Positions 11,601 to 26,600 of a stretch of 64,000 bases of DNA are shown piece by piece (position 1 is the first letter of the stretch; each line of letters begins with the position of its first letter). This DNA is from Dermatophagoides farinae (taxonomy: Eukaryota > Arthropoda > Arachnida > Sarcoptiformes > Pyroglyphidae), in assembly GCF_024713945.1 (NCBI RefSeq), contig NC_134677.1, forward strand, positions 6,203,001 to 6,267,000. Direction: 5' to 3'. Position numbers and translations under genes: made by a program. The notes beneath the pieces were generated by a model. The model was not told the DNA's origin, did not search any database, and saw only the letters and a program-made list of their open reading frames with translations.

Positions 11601-14600
11601 TCACTTCTTCATCTTCGGTATTGATCTTGGTACCTTGAGACATCAGCCTAGCAGATTTTCTTACACCTTTGATTGTTTGAGCATTGTTGTTATTATTTTC
11701 ACCCGAAACTAAACTACTGGTAACTGCATTAGAACATTCTTCTGATTTGATCTCATCTTTATTTGATTTGCATTCCGGACCACCGATAGCCGAATCTTGT
11801 AATCGAATAACCAATTTACCACTTTGATTAACTTCAGAAACATATTCTTTTGAAATAGCACCGCTTGACACAAGCGTACCAGATTGTTGAGATAAGGGGA
11901 ATTCACTTGTATTTTCTTGCTTAACAGTCAATGTAGGACAGGTATTGTCAGCATTTTCATTTTGATGACGTTTATCCTCTGCCATCGATAACATAAAATG
12001 AGGAGGTTTGATATGGTCCAAAGTTAATGGCCCTTGATCTTCATCATCAGTAAATTCAAACACATCATAAGGACTAATCGAAGATTTTGGACGATTAGTA
12101 TTCGTATTACTGACAGTCAATAATGGTTTCTTGTTGTCATCAGTTTTGATGTTCAATGCGTCAGCGGTGGTATTACCGAAATTCTTTTTCTTTCGGCCTC
12201 GTTTTGATTGTTTTTTGACACCATTCTTGGCATCATCTTCATGTTCTTCTTTGTTCGATGGCTGCTCATCCATTGAATAATCGGTATCTTCAAGTTCTTC
12301 CAATGTTGTACTGTTAACGGCTGATGCAGCTACAGCGGCGGTACGTACACTTCTCCGAACTGAACTAAAGATATTATAGCCGGTTGTATGTTGCTGTTTA
12401 CTACGTTTCGTTTGAGATCCTGGTGATATATCCGAAGAATAGGATGTGGCAACAGGAGATTGAGAAGCTGGTGAAAGCAAAGCTGCGTTGGTCACAGACA
12501 GATTCGTATTAATAGTTAACGTTGTGGACAATGGGGTCGATTCATTTTGTCCTTGTTCACTTCGTGGAGAATGCAACGATGAATCAGAATTTTTACGATT
12601 CTTAGCCTTTCTTCCACGTTTAGGTTTGCTGCATATATTTTCGTTTGAAGTATCAATTTCCAGTTCGTCAAATGTACGTTTGTTATTTTTGTTCAGACAG
12701 GATTCATTAATCATGGGAGTATCTTCATTACCGGATGACAAATTCTCTTCTTTTCCAATAAATGGCTTTCTTTCAACATCCATGTTTTGATCGAGACTTG
12801 CATCAATTTTATCGATAGCATCTTCAGGATTGACCTCTGATTCTACATTCGAAGTGTCCATGAAAATTGAATCTTTATTGAATTGAACTTCATCTGAAGG
12901 TTTGTCAATTGGCTGTTGTTCAATATTCTGATGTTGACCACGTGGAGACATTGAAATATCCAATTTTGTTGTCTCCTTATTGTCGCTGTCCATACTAGTC
13001 AATATTGGCATACTTAATTGAATCGTTTTTTGATTTTCCTCAGATTGCTGCGATGATTTAGCAATGTTTTCTTCGTCAACGGTTGATGAACTTTTTGCAA
13101 AAATTGTTTCGGAAAACAAATCCTGTGATGGTACATTTGTTAAACATTGTTCAATCTCAATTGTGATGGTGTTTTCGTTGGTATTAAGATCATCAATTAT
13201 CGACGACGATGAAGATTTTAAATATGCTGTTTTGACTTGATCTGTAGAGAATGAAATGAATTCATTCACATTCGACACTGGTTCAGCATTCATATCATGC
13301 TCCTGAATATCCGTTGGTGACATATCGGGAAGATCTTCTTGCAACGATTTATCTAGAACATTTTCATCAACGACCAATTCGTGTTCAACATTATCATCAT
13401 CATCATTGAACATGATAGCATCATCGCATGTTTCAACAGATAATGTCACTGGTGGAATTACGATAGGTGCACCATCAGGTTTAACGACAACTACTTCTTT
13501 CTTGATAGTATCCTGTGCTACAAATTCAATCTCCTGCACAGCTGCTTCAAGTTCTTGATCATCAACGACGACAACATCCGTAACAACAGTTTGATGATCT
13601 CCAGTTGTGGTTATGGTGCCGGTAGAATCTGATACTTCCATGACAACAGGTCTATTATCGACAAATTGTTGTAAAACAACTGATTCGTTGTTATTTGGAG
13701 AGATGATATTCAAAAAACTTGGAATTGGTAGTTCATGATGAGTATTGTTTGTTTCAATTTCGCCTGATTGAGCGATATTAGGTTCTTCCAAAGCACATGG
13801 ATCATTCATATCTTGCAACAATGCAGCCACGGCAAGATCATCTTCGATTTTTCGCTGACATTCAATCTCAGAATTGAATTCGGTGGCACATTTATTCTGA
13901 TCTTCGTTGATGGAAATTTTATTGATATTTTCCACCGCTTCAGCATTACTGAATATGGTCGTGATTTGATTATCATCACATTTAGCAGATACTGGTGATG
14001 ATGAGCGAAATGATAATTTTTCAATATTTGTTTTATCATGGCTAGTAGTCGTGTCAAAAGGTGGAAATGATAATGAATGATGCATGATGTCAATTTTGCT
14101 GTCCACACACTTGGAATTTTCCGTTTCCAATTCTTTTTGTAATTTGAGCGATTGAATGGCCACTTCGTCTTCATAACTATGATGTTTTTGTTCAAATGGG
14201 CTTGGTGATTTGGTTGGATAGGAATCATTGCAAATGATTTCAACCGGTTTCACCAATTGTCCCAACGACGACGTTTGTACCGATAACATGATGTTGAATT
14301 CATTCGTATGAGATGCGACAGGACTCACTGAATCATGTACCAATGAATCGGATAGACAAGAATCTGATGATGAATTCTCGTTACAATGTCGCAATATTGT
14401 TTGACTTTCGTTGATGAGATCTTCATCGATTTTACTATCAATATAAGAACTTTCATCATCAACATGGGAAATTATAATATTCTCCACGTAATGTGATGGC
14501 GATGATCTAGGGCTTGAAATTTCGGGAGTTTTAGGCGGTGGAGATGCAATTAAAATGGATGATTTAGATGGATCCAATAAATTACTACCACTATGACATA

Positions 14601-17600
14601 AATTAACATCTTGGTTTGATGATGGTGGTGATGACATGTGACGAAATAGATTCAATTCATTAAAATGAATAGATGATTTACAGGGATGACGTTGATCATA
14701 TGATGAATGATTGCTGGTCTTATCGCTGCTATCATTACTGGCTGAATCTTTGCGAACCTTTTCCTTGTCTTTGTTTTTACTGGATTTCTTTTTCTTTTTG
14801 TTCACATTTTCTTTCATTGAATCACAATTCGAATCTTCGTATTTACTGATTTTTTGATTCTCGCTCATCATCGAAAACGAACTTTTGTTGCTGATTTTGT
14901 TATTCTTTGAAAAACGATCATCTTTCATTTTGCTATTTTCCATCATCATTGCCGCCATCATTTCTTGTTTGATGGACTGTTTGTTGACTTGTTGTTTATC
15001 CATTTTGCAAGATGATTTGTTCACACTGTTCATCATCATACGAGCATCTCTTGTTTCGTCTTTGTATTCTTTACAGGATTTGAAAATTTGATGCATGGTT
15101 GTTTCCGATTCCGAATCGGTAAGTTTCCATTGATTTCTTGTTCGCTGTTTTTTATTATTGTTTGTATTGATGGTCATGGCGGATGCATCGGATGATTCAT
15201 TATCATCACTGAATATTTCATGTTTTAGTTTGTTCATTGTCGAAATTCGATTGGAATCCTTTGCAAAACCATCTTTCATTGGTGAACAATGACGTTTCTC
15301 TTTCGACGACGATTTTGATTTCTTTTTCTTCTTCTTTTGGCTACTGCTACTGTTATTGGAAAAACATTTCATCATTTTCTGGTGAACAAAATCACTATCA
15401 TCATCGCTCTTGATAACAAATGTTCGTTTCTCTTTTTCATTGGTCGATTTAATTTTGCCCTCTTGGATCGATGATGTTTCCTTATGTGACGACAAGGATG
15501 ACTGCTTTTCTTGGATCTTGTTCTTTTTATTGTATTTCGAATGATGATCTTTCAATTTGTTTTGGTTGTCAACCATTTCATGTTTGTCTTTACTATTGTT
15601 GTTGTTGTTGTTGTTGTTGGATAGGCCAAATTTTTCTTTGTCTTTGTCCTTTTTTAATTTCTTCCGTTTTTTGGTAAACTTACACAATGTTGATGAATCA
15701 TCTTCACTTGATTCATCAACATCCGACATTTTATTGTTGTTGGTTCGTGTCGATTTGTTCATTTTATTCTGTTTGAATGATGATGACTTGGTCATTTCTG
15801 TAGCAGAAGTGTCTGAAGAATCATCAGTGAAAAATTTGTTCACTTGTTCTCTTTTGATCGATTTCTTCGATTTATTCTCTTTGACATTATTATGATAGGA
15901 TTCCATCACTTCGGAATCAGAATCCTCATCATCGTTGACCAATAACTTTTTTGATGATTTTTTGCCATGATGCATAGATATTGATACATGTGAGAATGAT
16001 TCTTCATCATCATCGTCCTCATCGGAAGATGAATCAGATTTGACAATGGCGCGTCGTTTTTTCATCAATTTTTTCTGCTTGAAATTATTTTGATCGAAAC
16101 TTGAATCAGAATCTTCATCCGAATCTTCAGAACTTTTACTATTCTTATTATGGTGATCATCATCTTTGTTGCGATTATGGCGTTTATCTTTGAGCTGATT
16201 TAGTTTTTGCCGTACATTATCAAGATGATCATTGCTGGTCTTGGCCACTTTTAAACTTTGATTCGCACTAGAACGGGCTTTTACTTTATCATACATAGAA
16301 AAATAGATTGGTTCATCATCCAATTCAAACAACTTGTTCTTGTTTTCTTTGTTTTTCTCTTTGCTTTCTTTGTGTTTATCTTTCTTTTTCTCTTTGTTAT
16401 TAGACGATTCTTGAAAATTCTTCATCTTTTCTTTATTCGATTCTCTTCTTTCAGACAATCTAGATTTTTGTTTGTTAGTTTGTTGATCAGTTTGTTTTTG
16501 ATTTGCCTGTTCTTTGTTGTTGTCTTTCTGTTGATGATGATTGCTCGAATATTCCTTGTCTTTAGTTTTCTTTTTTATCTTCTCTTTATCTTTGTTATTT
16601 GACGATAAAATCATTTCACCAGCATTGCTACTTTTTTTGCTACTATTCTTCTCTTTTGAAATAGGTGGACTTGACATTTCGCTTTTTAATTCACGACTTG
16701 TCTTATCTTTTTCCATTTGTTGTTGTTGTTTTTTGCCACTCTGTTCATCCTTTGATGGTTCTTTAGTCGAATGATTTGATTTTTGTGATTTGATATGATC
16801 TTTTAAAGAATGATGATGACTGGCACCACTACCACCACTACTTTCATTATTATTATTATTATTATGCGAACCAGACGACAATTCTGAAATTTTCCGTTCC
16901 ATTTCTTTTTTATTGATGTTGGTGATGATATTATTGTTAATGCTGCTGTTTGTATAACAGAAATCATTCTTTGATGATATTTCATACTTTGTTTTCATGT
17001 TGTTATGCAAGGATTGATCCGGTACACTGGAGGATTTTGTGAGAGAATGATCTCTTTTGGCTTGGCCTTGATGATCCGGTTTACAAGAATTGTTGTTGTT
17101 GTTAGTCAATGAAGATAAAGTTGTTTTGTTATTAATGTTGGACAAACCTCCTACATCCAAGCTTCTACTTGATGAAGATAACATAGATTTGGATATGGAA
17201 TCAAGTTTATATTTTGCATCGTTTGTAGGTCTATTCACTGAATGATTACTAGAATTATTTGAGGTGGCAGAAGAATCTTTACGATTCGTCGAATTCAGAA
17301 GGAACATTGATGGTCGACTGCTGTTGGCTGATGTTGAGGACATGTTAGTAGGTGTGTTCGGTGTCATACTATTGGTTGGTATTGATGATGATCGTGAGAA
17401 TTGTGGAAACATCGATGATGATGATCTCACTGGTGCCGAACCTGGTGTGGTGGGTGATGAAAGTGAGGTAGAAGTGCCGAGTAAATAATCTTTTTTGATT
17501 TGGTTTGTACGCGAAGATTCGGAAATTTTACGCGATATTGAGCTGCTCGAAGTAGGAATTGCATTTGTTGATGATGTAGATGATGAAGATGATGAATGAT

Positions 17601-20600
17601 GATTATGATGTGAGGAATGAAACAATGATGATGATGATGAGGAAGAAACAATAAGCGTAGGTGTGGATGATGAAGAGGTCGAGGTTGTTGGCAAAGGAAC
17701 AAGCGACATACTTTGAATGATCTTTTCGGTGGGCAAAACAAGCGAACTTGGAATAATAGATGTCGGATTATTCGGAAATTTGGATCGAGATGATGATAGA
17801 ATTTTATGTGAACCAATCGAATCTAAATCTAATGTTGACACATCTTTTTGCTCATATTTTTCATTTAGATATTCAAGTCGTTTAGAGTCTTGATCAAAGA
17901 CTGATGATTTCGTTGACAAGATATTCTTGATCATATCAGTCGATTCGTGTTCATTCGAATTACTATTGCTTGAAAGTAAAGCGCTATTCGAATTCGATGA
18001 TGAAGTTGATTGGCTTTTCTTTTTTATATTATATTTACTATAATCTATGGTCGGTGTCTTTTCACTTTTCATGGTCGGAGTTGTACTGGCCGTACCTGAC
18101 CAAGCATTGTATTTTTCATCCAATGCTTTGATCTTGTCTTCGATCATCAACGTTCCTAGATCAGAATCTGAAACATCATCCAGATCATTCGAACTCTTGG
18201 ATTTAGTATTGAAATCAAAGCTATTCGTCTCAGTAGACAAACGATTATCACGTGAAAATCGATTTTTTGGCACAGGAGAAAGATTGCCCAAAGGACTCAT
18301 GATGCTTGCATTCTTGGGCGATGTACTACTTGTCGATGTTATCGCCGTTGTCGTTGGGGCCGTGTTGGTCAAATTTGGAATGTGGGTTAGATTGGTACCA
18401 CTAGCTGAATTGCTATTTATTGTTGACAACGATGATGATGTTGAGGATGTAGTAGTACTACTGGTGCTCGTTGTGGTCGTCGTTGAGCTTGTGATCACAA
18501 TTGATGTGGATATTTGATGTGATTTAAATTGGTCATTGCCTACAGTTGACGATTTCAATTGCTGAGGTATCGCAAATTCAGGCAAAGGTAAATTCCATGG
18601 ACTACTAGGACCGAATTCCAAATTGGTAATCGTTCGTTGCTGAGATGACAATGTTTCGGATGATTTTGAGTTTTTATTATTGAGATCAGTATCACAATTG
18701 GTTCTGGTTACTAGATGAGAGATTTTATTATAACGTGCATTGTGACCAGAGAGACGTCGATCACCAATTGAATGATTGACCATTGGTGATGTAACATCGA
18801 TGATTCTAAGCGATGCTTGAATTGGACAACCATCCTTGGTCTTTGGTTTTGTTGAATTTGCCGTCGTTAGGCTGCTTGTTGAAAGCCCAATGCCAACATT
18901 ACAACTCGATGATGATGATGTTGAATTCAATAAATTTCGATTCACTTGAGATTTTGATTGATCTTGTAACAGAGTGAGGACGGCACTGGCCTGTGTCTCA
19001 CTAAGTTTACCTTCGGCCAAATAATGTTCGAAAATTGGTTTGAGATCTTTGAATGAAGTGTTATTAGCAGCATCATTACAATTCGGTAATTGATTTGTAT
19101 TGTTGGACAAACTGCTATTACTTGGCCGACGTTTCACAGTTAAGCCAGTCGACGAATTGTCTAACAAGTTGGTTGATTCACGAGATTTCTGAGGATGTAA
19201 TTTTGAATCACTTGATGAATCAAGACTTTTAGATGAGGTAATTCGTTGTTCAACATTGGCCTTGGTCACCGAAGAATTGGTCACAGCATTAGATGTAGAT
19301 AAACCAGAACTGTGAATTGATGAAACACTGTTATTAGTGGGGGCAGTCACGGTGGATGAGCTGTTTGTTGCTGCTGCTGGTGGTTGCTCAACACAAGCTA
19401 ACAGTCGTTTTCTCCTTTCCAGGTGACCAGGAAGGTCAGATGAATTTTCGTCTACCGAATCGCCAAGTGAGCTATATATCGTTTTTCTTTTGATTGAATC
19501 ATTACGATTCTGATATGCCAACGTCGTAGAAGTTATTGAATTCGTCCTGTGATGTGATTCACGGAACCGATCACGAAAATAATCACGGCTTAGATCTCGA
19601 TGAGAGCTGTTATTGAGTAAAGAGAAATTCGAATCACTAACATCTGAAACTGAATCGGATCTAGCACGTTGTAAAAGATCCGTTGTGGATATAGAATTCT
19701 GATGATCACGATGACAACCATTATTATCTTCTGTCGATTTTCTCCTCCACGACTGTGACTGATGATCAATATTGGCATCATTCAGAGATGAATGTGTTTG
19801 ACGATCACTTTCGTGATATGATGATGATGATGAATAAGGATTCGCTCTAGGACTAGTTGATGGACTGACGCTGGAAGTTCGCTCTTGATAATGACTACTC
19901 GACTTGGCTTCACGGATTGGACTTCGACTGTTGCTGCTCGTACTGCTGCTGCTACTACTACTAAGGCCCGTTTTCCGATATTGAGATACATGTGATGAAG
20001 GTGACACATCCCGACAATTTTTATTGTAAATCTTTGATGAAGAATGAACAGCTCGCCTTAAGCTGCTGCTGTGACCATCATCATGTGACGATGATTTGAT
20101 TTCATCATTTTGAGTTGAACCACGATTGGACCGGTGAAAAACATCGGAATCCAATTTGGATGAATTGCTGTATGATGAACCATATGGACTTGAATCACGA
20201 CGAATTTTGGGACTGGCGTCTGATAGGAAATTTTCGGACATATAATGAGACCGAGATGATGAATAACGAGAATCTCGTTTCGAACTTGAGCTGAGATGCG
20301 ATTCATCGTCAACATCATCGACATCATCTGCAGGCGATTCATATCGATTATATGATGGTCTTGACGATGATCTACATGAATTGGACGAATCGTGATGATA
20401 TTCATATTTAGATGATATTCGATTGGTGCTACCACCGTGTAGTGATGACTGAGTTATTGATGAATGACGAGAATTGAATGAGTTGGAGAATGGTGTCAAG
20501 TTGTCCGTTGGTGATGATGGAGATTGTGAACGTTGTCGCATCGATGAATACGAGGAACTGACGCTATTATTATTGGATCTCACTTGACATAATGATGAAG

Positions 20601-23600
20601 ATGAAGACCTTGATGATGACGACTGGTGGTGATGATGTAAAGAGGTATTACGGTTACGATCATATGACCGTTCGTCATAATCAACGGAATTGGCACTCAT
20701 CCATGATCCGGATCTACTACGACCATGACTATTGGTTTCATTCGGTTTTGCAATCTTATGTTCCATAAAATATGTTTGAAAATCACGACTGGCCAATTCA
20801 ACCTCTACTCTTCTACCGTTGATCATTTTTGCTTTCAAATCATCCACAGCTTTATTCGCTTCATCTCGGGTTTCGAAAAAACATAACGCTGTTTTTTGTT
20901 CATGATCATGGACCATTTTTTTCACTTGGCCATATTTATTCAAATACTTTTCTATGGCTTTCAGATCACAGAAAATTTCCTTGTAGTTTCCGATACATAT
21001 ACAACTGGAATGGAAACTTTTTCCATAGCCAAGTTTTAGTCTTGTTGAACCCATGAATTCGTTGTCGTATTTTCTAATTGCTTTCACTACTGATGGAATA
21101 TCGCTATATCTTATAAAGGCATATGGTTGATTTTGTTTCTTTATTTCAATATCCTGGTTGCAAAACAAAAAAAAAACAAATTAATCATGAACATATATTT
21201 GTTATATATTACTATTATAATAATCAATTTAAATTTCATTTTTTTCGAAAACTTACAAGTATTTGACCGAATTGACTGAATCGACTGGACAGGTCGTCTT
21301 CGGTAACTTCTTTATCAAGATTTCCAACAAATAAGGTTCGGGTAGCTCGTGGATGACAAAAATTCTCATAATCTTGATCGGGATCATTCGATTTACAATC
21401 ATCGATTATTTCTGGGTAATCACAAAGCGTTATCTCCACTCTACTGCCCAAAAATTGCTTGTCCTAGAAAAAAATAATCATTATCATTATTAGTAATTAA
21501 GATCAATGCAATAAAAGGATGATGATGATAATAATTGTAACTCTTCTACTTACGTTTGATTCTTTTACTGCTCTTTCAGCTTCTTCGGGCTTACTAAAAA
21601 CAACAACAGCGAAACGATCAAAACCTTGACCACGAATAAAGGTATTTACAATTTTCCCATGTCTTTTGAATTCGTAAAAAAGACTATCTTTAATATTCGA
21701 ATCTTTATTTGGGAAAGAGAAGGAAATATAAAAATTTCGATCATTATATAATGATTGACAAAAACATAAATGATAATAAATTCCACTAACCAGTTAAACG
21801 ATGAGATAATTTTCGAACACAGATTGCCGTGGTAGTTTGCCTTAAATCTTCACGATCATTCGATGATGCAATCGACAAGCGATCATCTTGAGGAGAAGAT
21901 ACACCGGGAAAATTTTGATGACCTCCGACCGATGATGATGATGATGATGAACCACCTGAAGCAACACCACCAGAACCACCACCAACACAACTATGATGAT
22001 GAGTCGATGAAGCTTGCACTGAAGTATTATTATTATTATTGATGTTGTTAGTTTCGTGAGACAATGTTGAATTTGAATTATACCTTTTCAAATGTTGGAA
22101 AAAATTTTAAAATAAGAAAATTAGTTTGAAAAGTAAATGATTTGCAACTATGTTAAAAAATAAAAAGGGTTTGAAATCATATGCTGTTTTCATGAATATT
22201 TATTGCATAAAGAAGCGAAAAAAAATTTGTTTATCGTTATAAATTGGATTGAGTATTAATCTTTACGAATGATGATTTTGTTGTTGTGGCTCATGTTTAA
22301 CTTGTCCATACACTGTGTATATACTGTTATATATCGTTGAATATACGTTTCAATAATCTTGTTACTCAGTGTGAATATACTTACAACGTATGAAAGAACA
22401 CATGCACATATGTATCCAAAGGATCTATACGTTAATTTAAGTGTTGTATATATTCTTGATCGAATGAATAGTATGGCATTAATAATGTGACCATATACTT
22501 TCTCTAATACTCTAATACACACACACACACACACAAACGGACAAACGTTTATGGCTATATGAACACGATTTTCGAATCTGTTGTCCTTCAATATACTAAT
22601 AATATAAAAAAATAATTCTTGGAAAATGCGAGACCATCTGAAAGGAAAAGAAGAAAAAAAAAATAACGACGGGACTTTTTGTTATTGTTGTTGCTAAACA
22701 TATTCCAAACACACATGGACTGACATAGACAACATTTGTGTGTTTATTTTTTATGGTCCCTTAAAAAAAGTGATGGCCTTGATTCTATAAGTTTTTTTAT
22801 TTTTGTATAACATGCATGTGCATGTGATTTACCCGCCAAAAGCAATTTTTTTCTGGCTGAATATACCAAACACACACACAAATATATATATGGAGAAGAA
22901 ATGTTATTCCGAAAAAAATGGAACCAAACAATTTAGAATCGCGAGGAAAAAAGAGAATAGAATTTCAATCTTCAAGAAAAAACAATTTATGCTCCTGTGT
23001 GTGTGGTGTGTGAATGGCTTTCATTTAAATTGTCATTTTGAATGAAAATATGAACCCATATTTAACCGTAAAATGAATGAATGAAAATTGATAATTCTTC
23101 AGTTCTATGACCATATAAAATTTCATTATTATTATAAATATACCAACACAATTTAATTCAATTTTCTCTCCGTTATTTTTGATTCGGTGTTATTATAACA
23201 ATAGAACACAGGAAGAGATTTTAGAAACGTTTAACAATGACAACAACAACAACAAAAGAATTACTCTAGGCTTGCATCATGTTCATCGGCCCAATTATTC
23301 TGAAATTTATAGTGTGGGCGAAGTTTTTTATTTTCTTCTTGGTTGACAATTCTTTGGAAAAAAACAGTACTCATTTTTTTTCCTGTTCCCCCATATATTT
23401 ACAGTCGCGTATGTGTATGATAGATCAGAATAGGTAAAGAGTGAGAAATCATTTTTTCTATATATAAAAATACAACAAGTGCCAATCATATTCAACCGGA
23501 AAAAAATCGAATATGACCGATTATCAAAAAAAATTCGAAAATATCTCTCTACAACAACAACTAGATTGTCACCTATTATTATTGTTATTATTATTATCAT

Positions 23601-26600
23601 CAAAGCAGTCAAATTGAATCGTTGAATTAATCTATGTTTGATTAGAGAAAAGAAAAAAGGGTCCACAGGGTGTGGTCTTAGTATATTTGATATATATTTT
23701 ATATTCAACATAAACTAAATCATTTTTTCTCTTTGGATGATAGTCCAATCATGAGGATCATTGTGTGTATGTGTGTGTGTGTGTTCGGAAGAGATGTTTG
23801 ACCGCTTTTAGTTGGTGTTGTGGTTGTTATTATTGATGGAACCAATTATCAGACAAAACGAACCAAACTGAAATTCGGAACTAACGAAATTTTTTTTTGT
23901 TGTTGCAGGGGTACCAACACCCTTACTTGTACGAGTGATTTCTATTGATTCATTCTACGACATGATTCATTTCAGTCGTTATCGAAATTGATTTTCGTTT
24001 TTTTTTGTATTTTTTTGTGTTGTGTGTATGTTTTTTTACTCATTATAAACTGAAAAAACCACTAACATAATGACTATTTTTTTTATGTTCGTTGAAGCTT
24101 TCAGCCAATCATCAAATCTGATCAAAAAGCAGAAGAATAAATTGTTAGGGTATTCTGGAACAATGCCATTCTTCATTCATTCCTAATCATTATCATCAAG
24201 TAGCAGAAAAAAATGAAAGAAATGATTCATGAATGCATTTTTGGCTCAGGAAAAAACAGACAACGAAAAAAACAGCAAACAATGACAATCAAAACAATTA
24301 AAATATTGCAAAGATATGAGAGATTGTTTTAAATCATTCATTTATTTTTTTTTCGAGTATTTTTTTTTTTTTTGAATGTCAAACCGACAAAACATTACGA
24401 TGAATGATAATGACCACAAGTAGCAAATACAAGGAAAAACACACACACACACACACACACGTCACTTATTATGTTTGCGTTCCAAATGGATTCACATTTG
24501 CTATAAGAGTTTTTTTTTACATTGCGAAATAGAGAGAAAAAAAATGATCCGTAGATTGCAACTGGACGCAGGTGAAATTTAAATTTGTCATCATTAATGT
24601 TGTTTATGCTGCTGTTTATGGAACATATATATATGTTATTGTTCTCTCATCATTTTTTTCCTTGCAATCTAAAAAAGTTCCAATGTTTTCATAGAGCAAA
24701 AACAAATGGCATTCTTGAATCTATGTTTGCTTTCTCTCTCTCTCTTTTTATATATTTAACTCAATTCATTTTCAATGAGAGTATAACTCTTGTAAGGTTG
24801 TAAGTTGTTAGACACAATGAAGAGAAAAATAAATTTTAAGGATTCTTAAACGTTTTTTTTTTTGGATTCATTTCGGTAACTGACTATTATTACTGTCGTT
24901 GTTATTGTTGTTGATGAGAGGAAAATATCTGGGTCAAGTCGAATCTCTCACTGTTATTTTGCGAATAAGGCACACACTAAGAGATCTACAGAGATGACTG
25001 CTTCCTCATTCTAAGTTAGAGAGCAAAAGAGAAATAGACGCCATTTCATTTTGAATTTCTTTAAGTTTTGTAAAAAAAAAATCATTCTATACAATGTCCA
25101 TAACTTGCAGCACGTTTTTTTTCTGAAGGAAAAACATTGAACTCTTCAAAGTTTTTCTTTAATTCATTGAGTTTCTCTATATATCCAAATTTAAAAGATT
25201 TTTTGCATATGTATGAATGTGTACTATTATTATTTCACTCTCACAAGATTGGTTTTTCAGTGATCTTTTTTTTTACTATACACAGAGCAAATAATTTTTT
25301 CTTTTGAAGACATAAAAAATAAAAGAAGAACTCAATACAAACAACAACAATCCATATTTGCACATGGCAAGACCAATTTGAAAAACGGTGGAAAAAAATC
25401 TAAAACTGATCCAATATAACGAAGAGAAATGAAAATTGCGTGTGTGTGTGTGTGTGTGCAGTTTATGGAACCGACAAATGACAAAGTGTATAGATTATTG
25501 TTGCGTAAATGTTGTTCTCTTTTTTCTCTGTTATCGACAAAAAGTGACATCCTATTCATTAAGTTGTTTGTGATATTTAATTGTCTAAAAAAAAAATTTA
25601 ACTAGTTCAATTTGTCTCTTTTATGAATGAAATTGTCTACGACGAAATAAGACCAACATCAGCATCGTAGTCGTCATAGATTCAACAAAAAGAAAAATCA
25701 AGCCAAATGATTAGTTGTAAGCATGTGTGAATTTATGTATTTCAACGGTCAACAACGTGCAGATGACTTGTATAATTTATAGAGATATTTTTTTAATGCA
25801 TGAAAAAAGAATCTAAACATGATGATAATTATATTCTTAAATTTTATAAATAATCAAGTATTCAATTCAATGAATGAAACGATATAAATACTCAAGATAG
25901 TTTATGTGTTGTTTTTATAAATGAGTGTGATTGAAAAATGATATCTTACCTGCTTGGCGTATGCCTTCCATATAGTGAAGCATTCGAAGACAATGGTGTG
26001 GTGGCTGATATTGATGAGGAAGAGGTGGAAGATGAAGATGCGGCAGCGACAGCAGATGTTGCGGAAGATGTTGCCGATGTCGTACTACTAACAGTGCCCG
26101 ATGATGTTGCAGCAGCTGTTTGATGCGATACGTTCGTTGCCGTTGACGATAATATTGACGGTCCGGTAGTGTTGTTGTTGTTGTTGTTGTTCGAAGATGA
26201 CGAACATGATGATGTGGATGAAGATGCTGGTGCGACAGTCGACGACGATGATGCCGCTACGGCTGTCGATAATGATAATGATGATGTAGACGAAACTGCC
26301 GCTGAACCCGAAGAGGAAGATGTGGATGATGAGGCAGCATTGATGACCGTTGAAGCATTATTGGTACTACTATTCGTGTTGATAGTCGTAATCGTTCCAC
26401 TATGTAACGATTTTGATGACAAATGATCATTATTATGGTGTTGATGGATATGCCTATGTGGCTCATAATAATCCGTTTTAAGAGTACGTTCTTCTATCTT
26501 ATTCTCTGAGCTATGTGCTTTGGCTGCCGATTTTATATCAATGAATGCAACAGTGGCACTGACGCTATTACAAACCATACTTCCATTAATAGTACAATTC

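Noticed and set aside
9111-20435. Many 60-150-codon frames on both strands across 9-21 kb (for example at 12488, 13806, 16258, 17427, 18047, 20058)
   Set aside because: They are shadows of the SPEN exons 6 and 7 in other frames. Their residues mirror its trinucleotide repeats, and none shows an independent family match.
26169-26466. Plus-strand acidic/Leu-rich and minus-strand His-rich frames over SPEN exon 2
   Set aside because: They are frame shadows of the Ser/Asn/Thr repeats in that exon.
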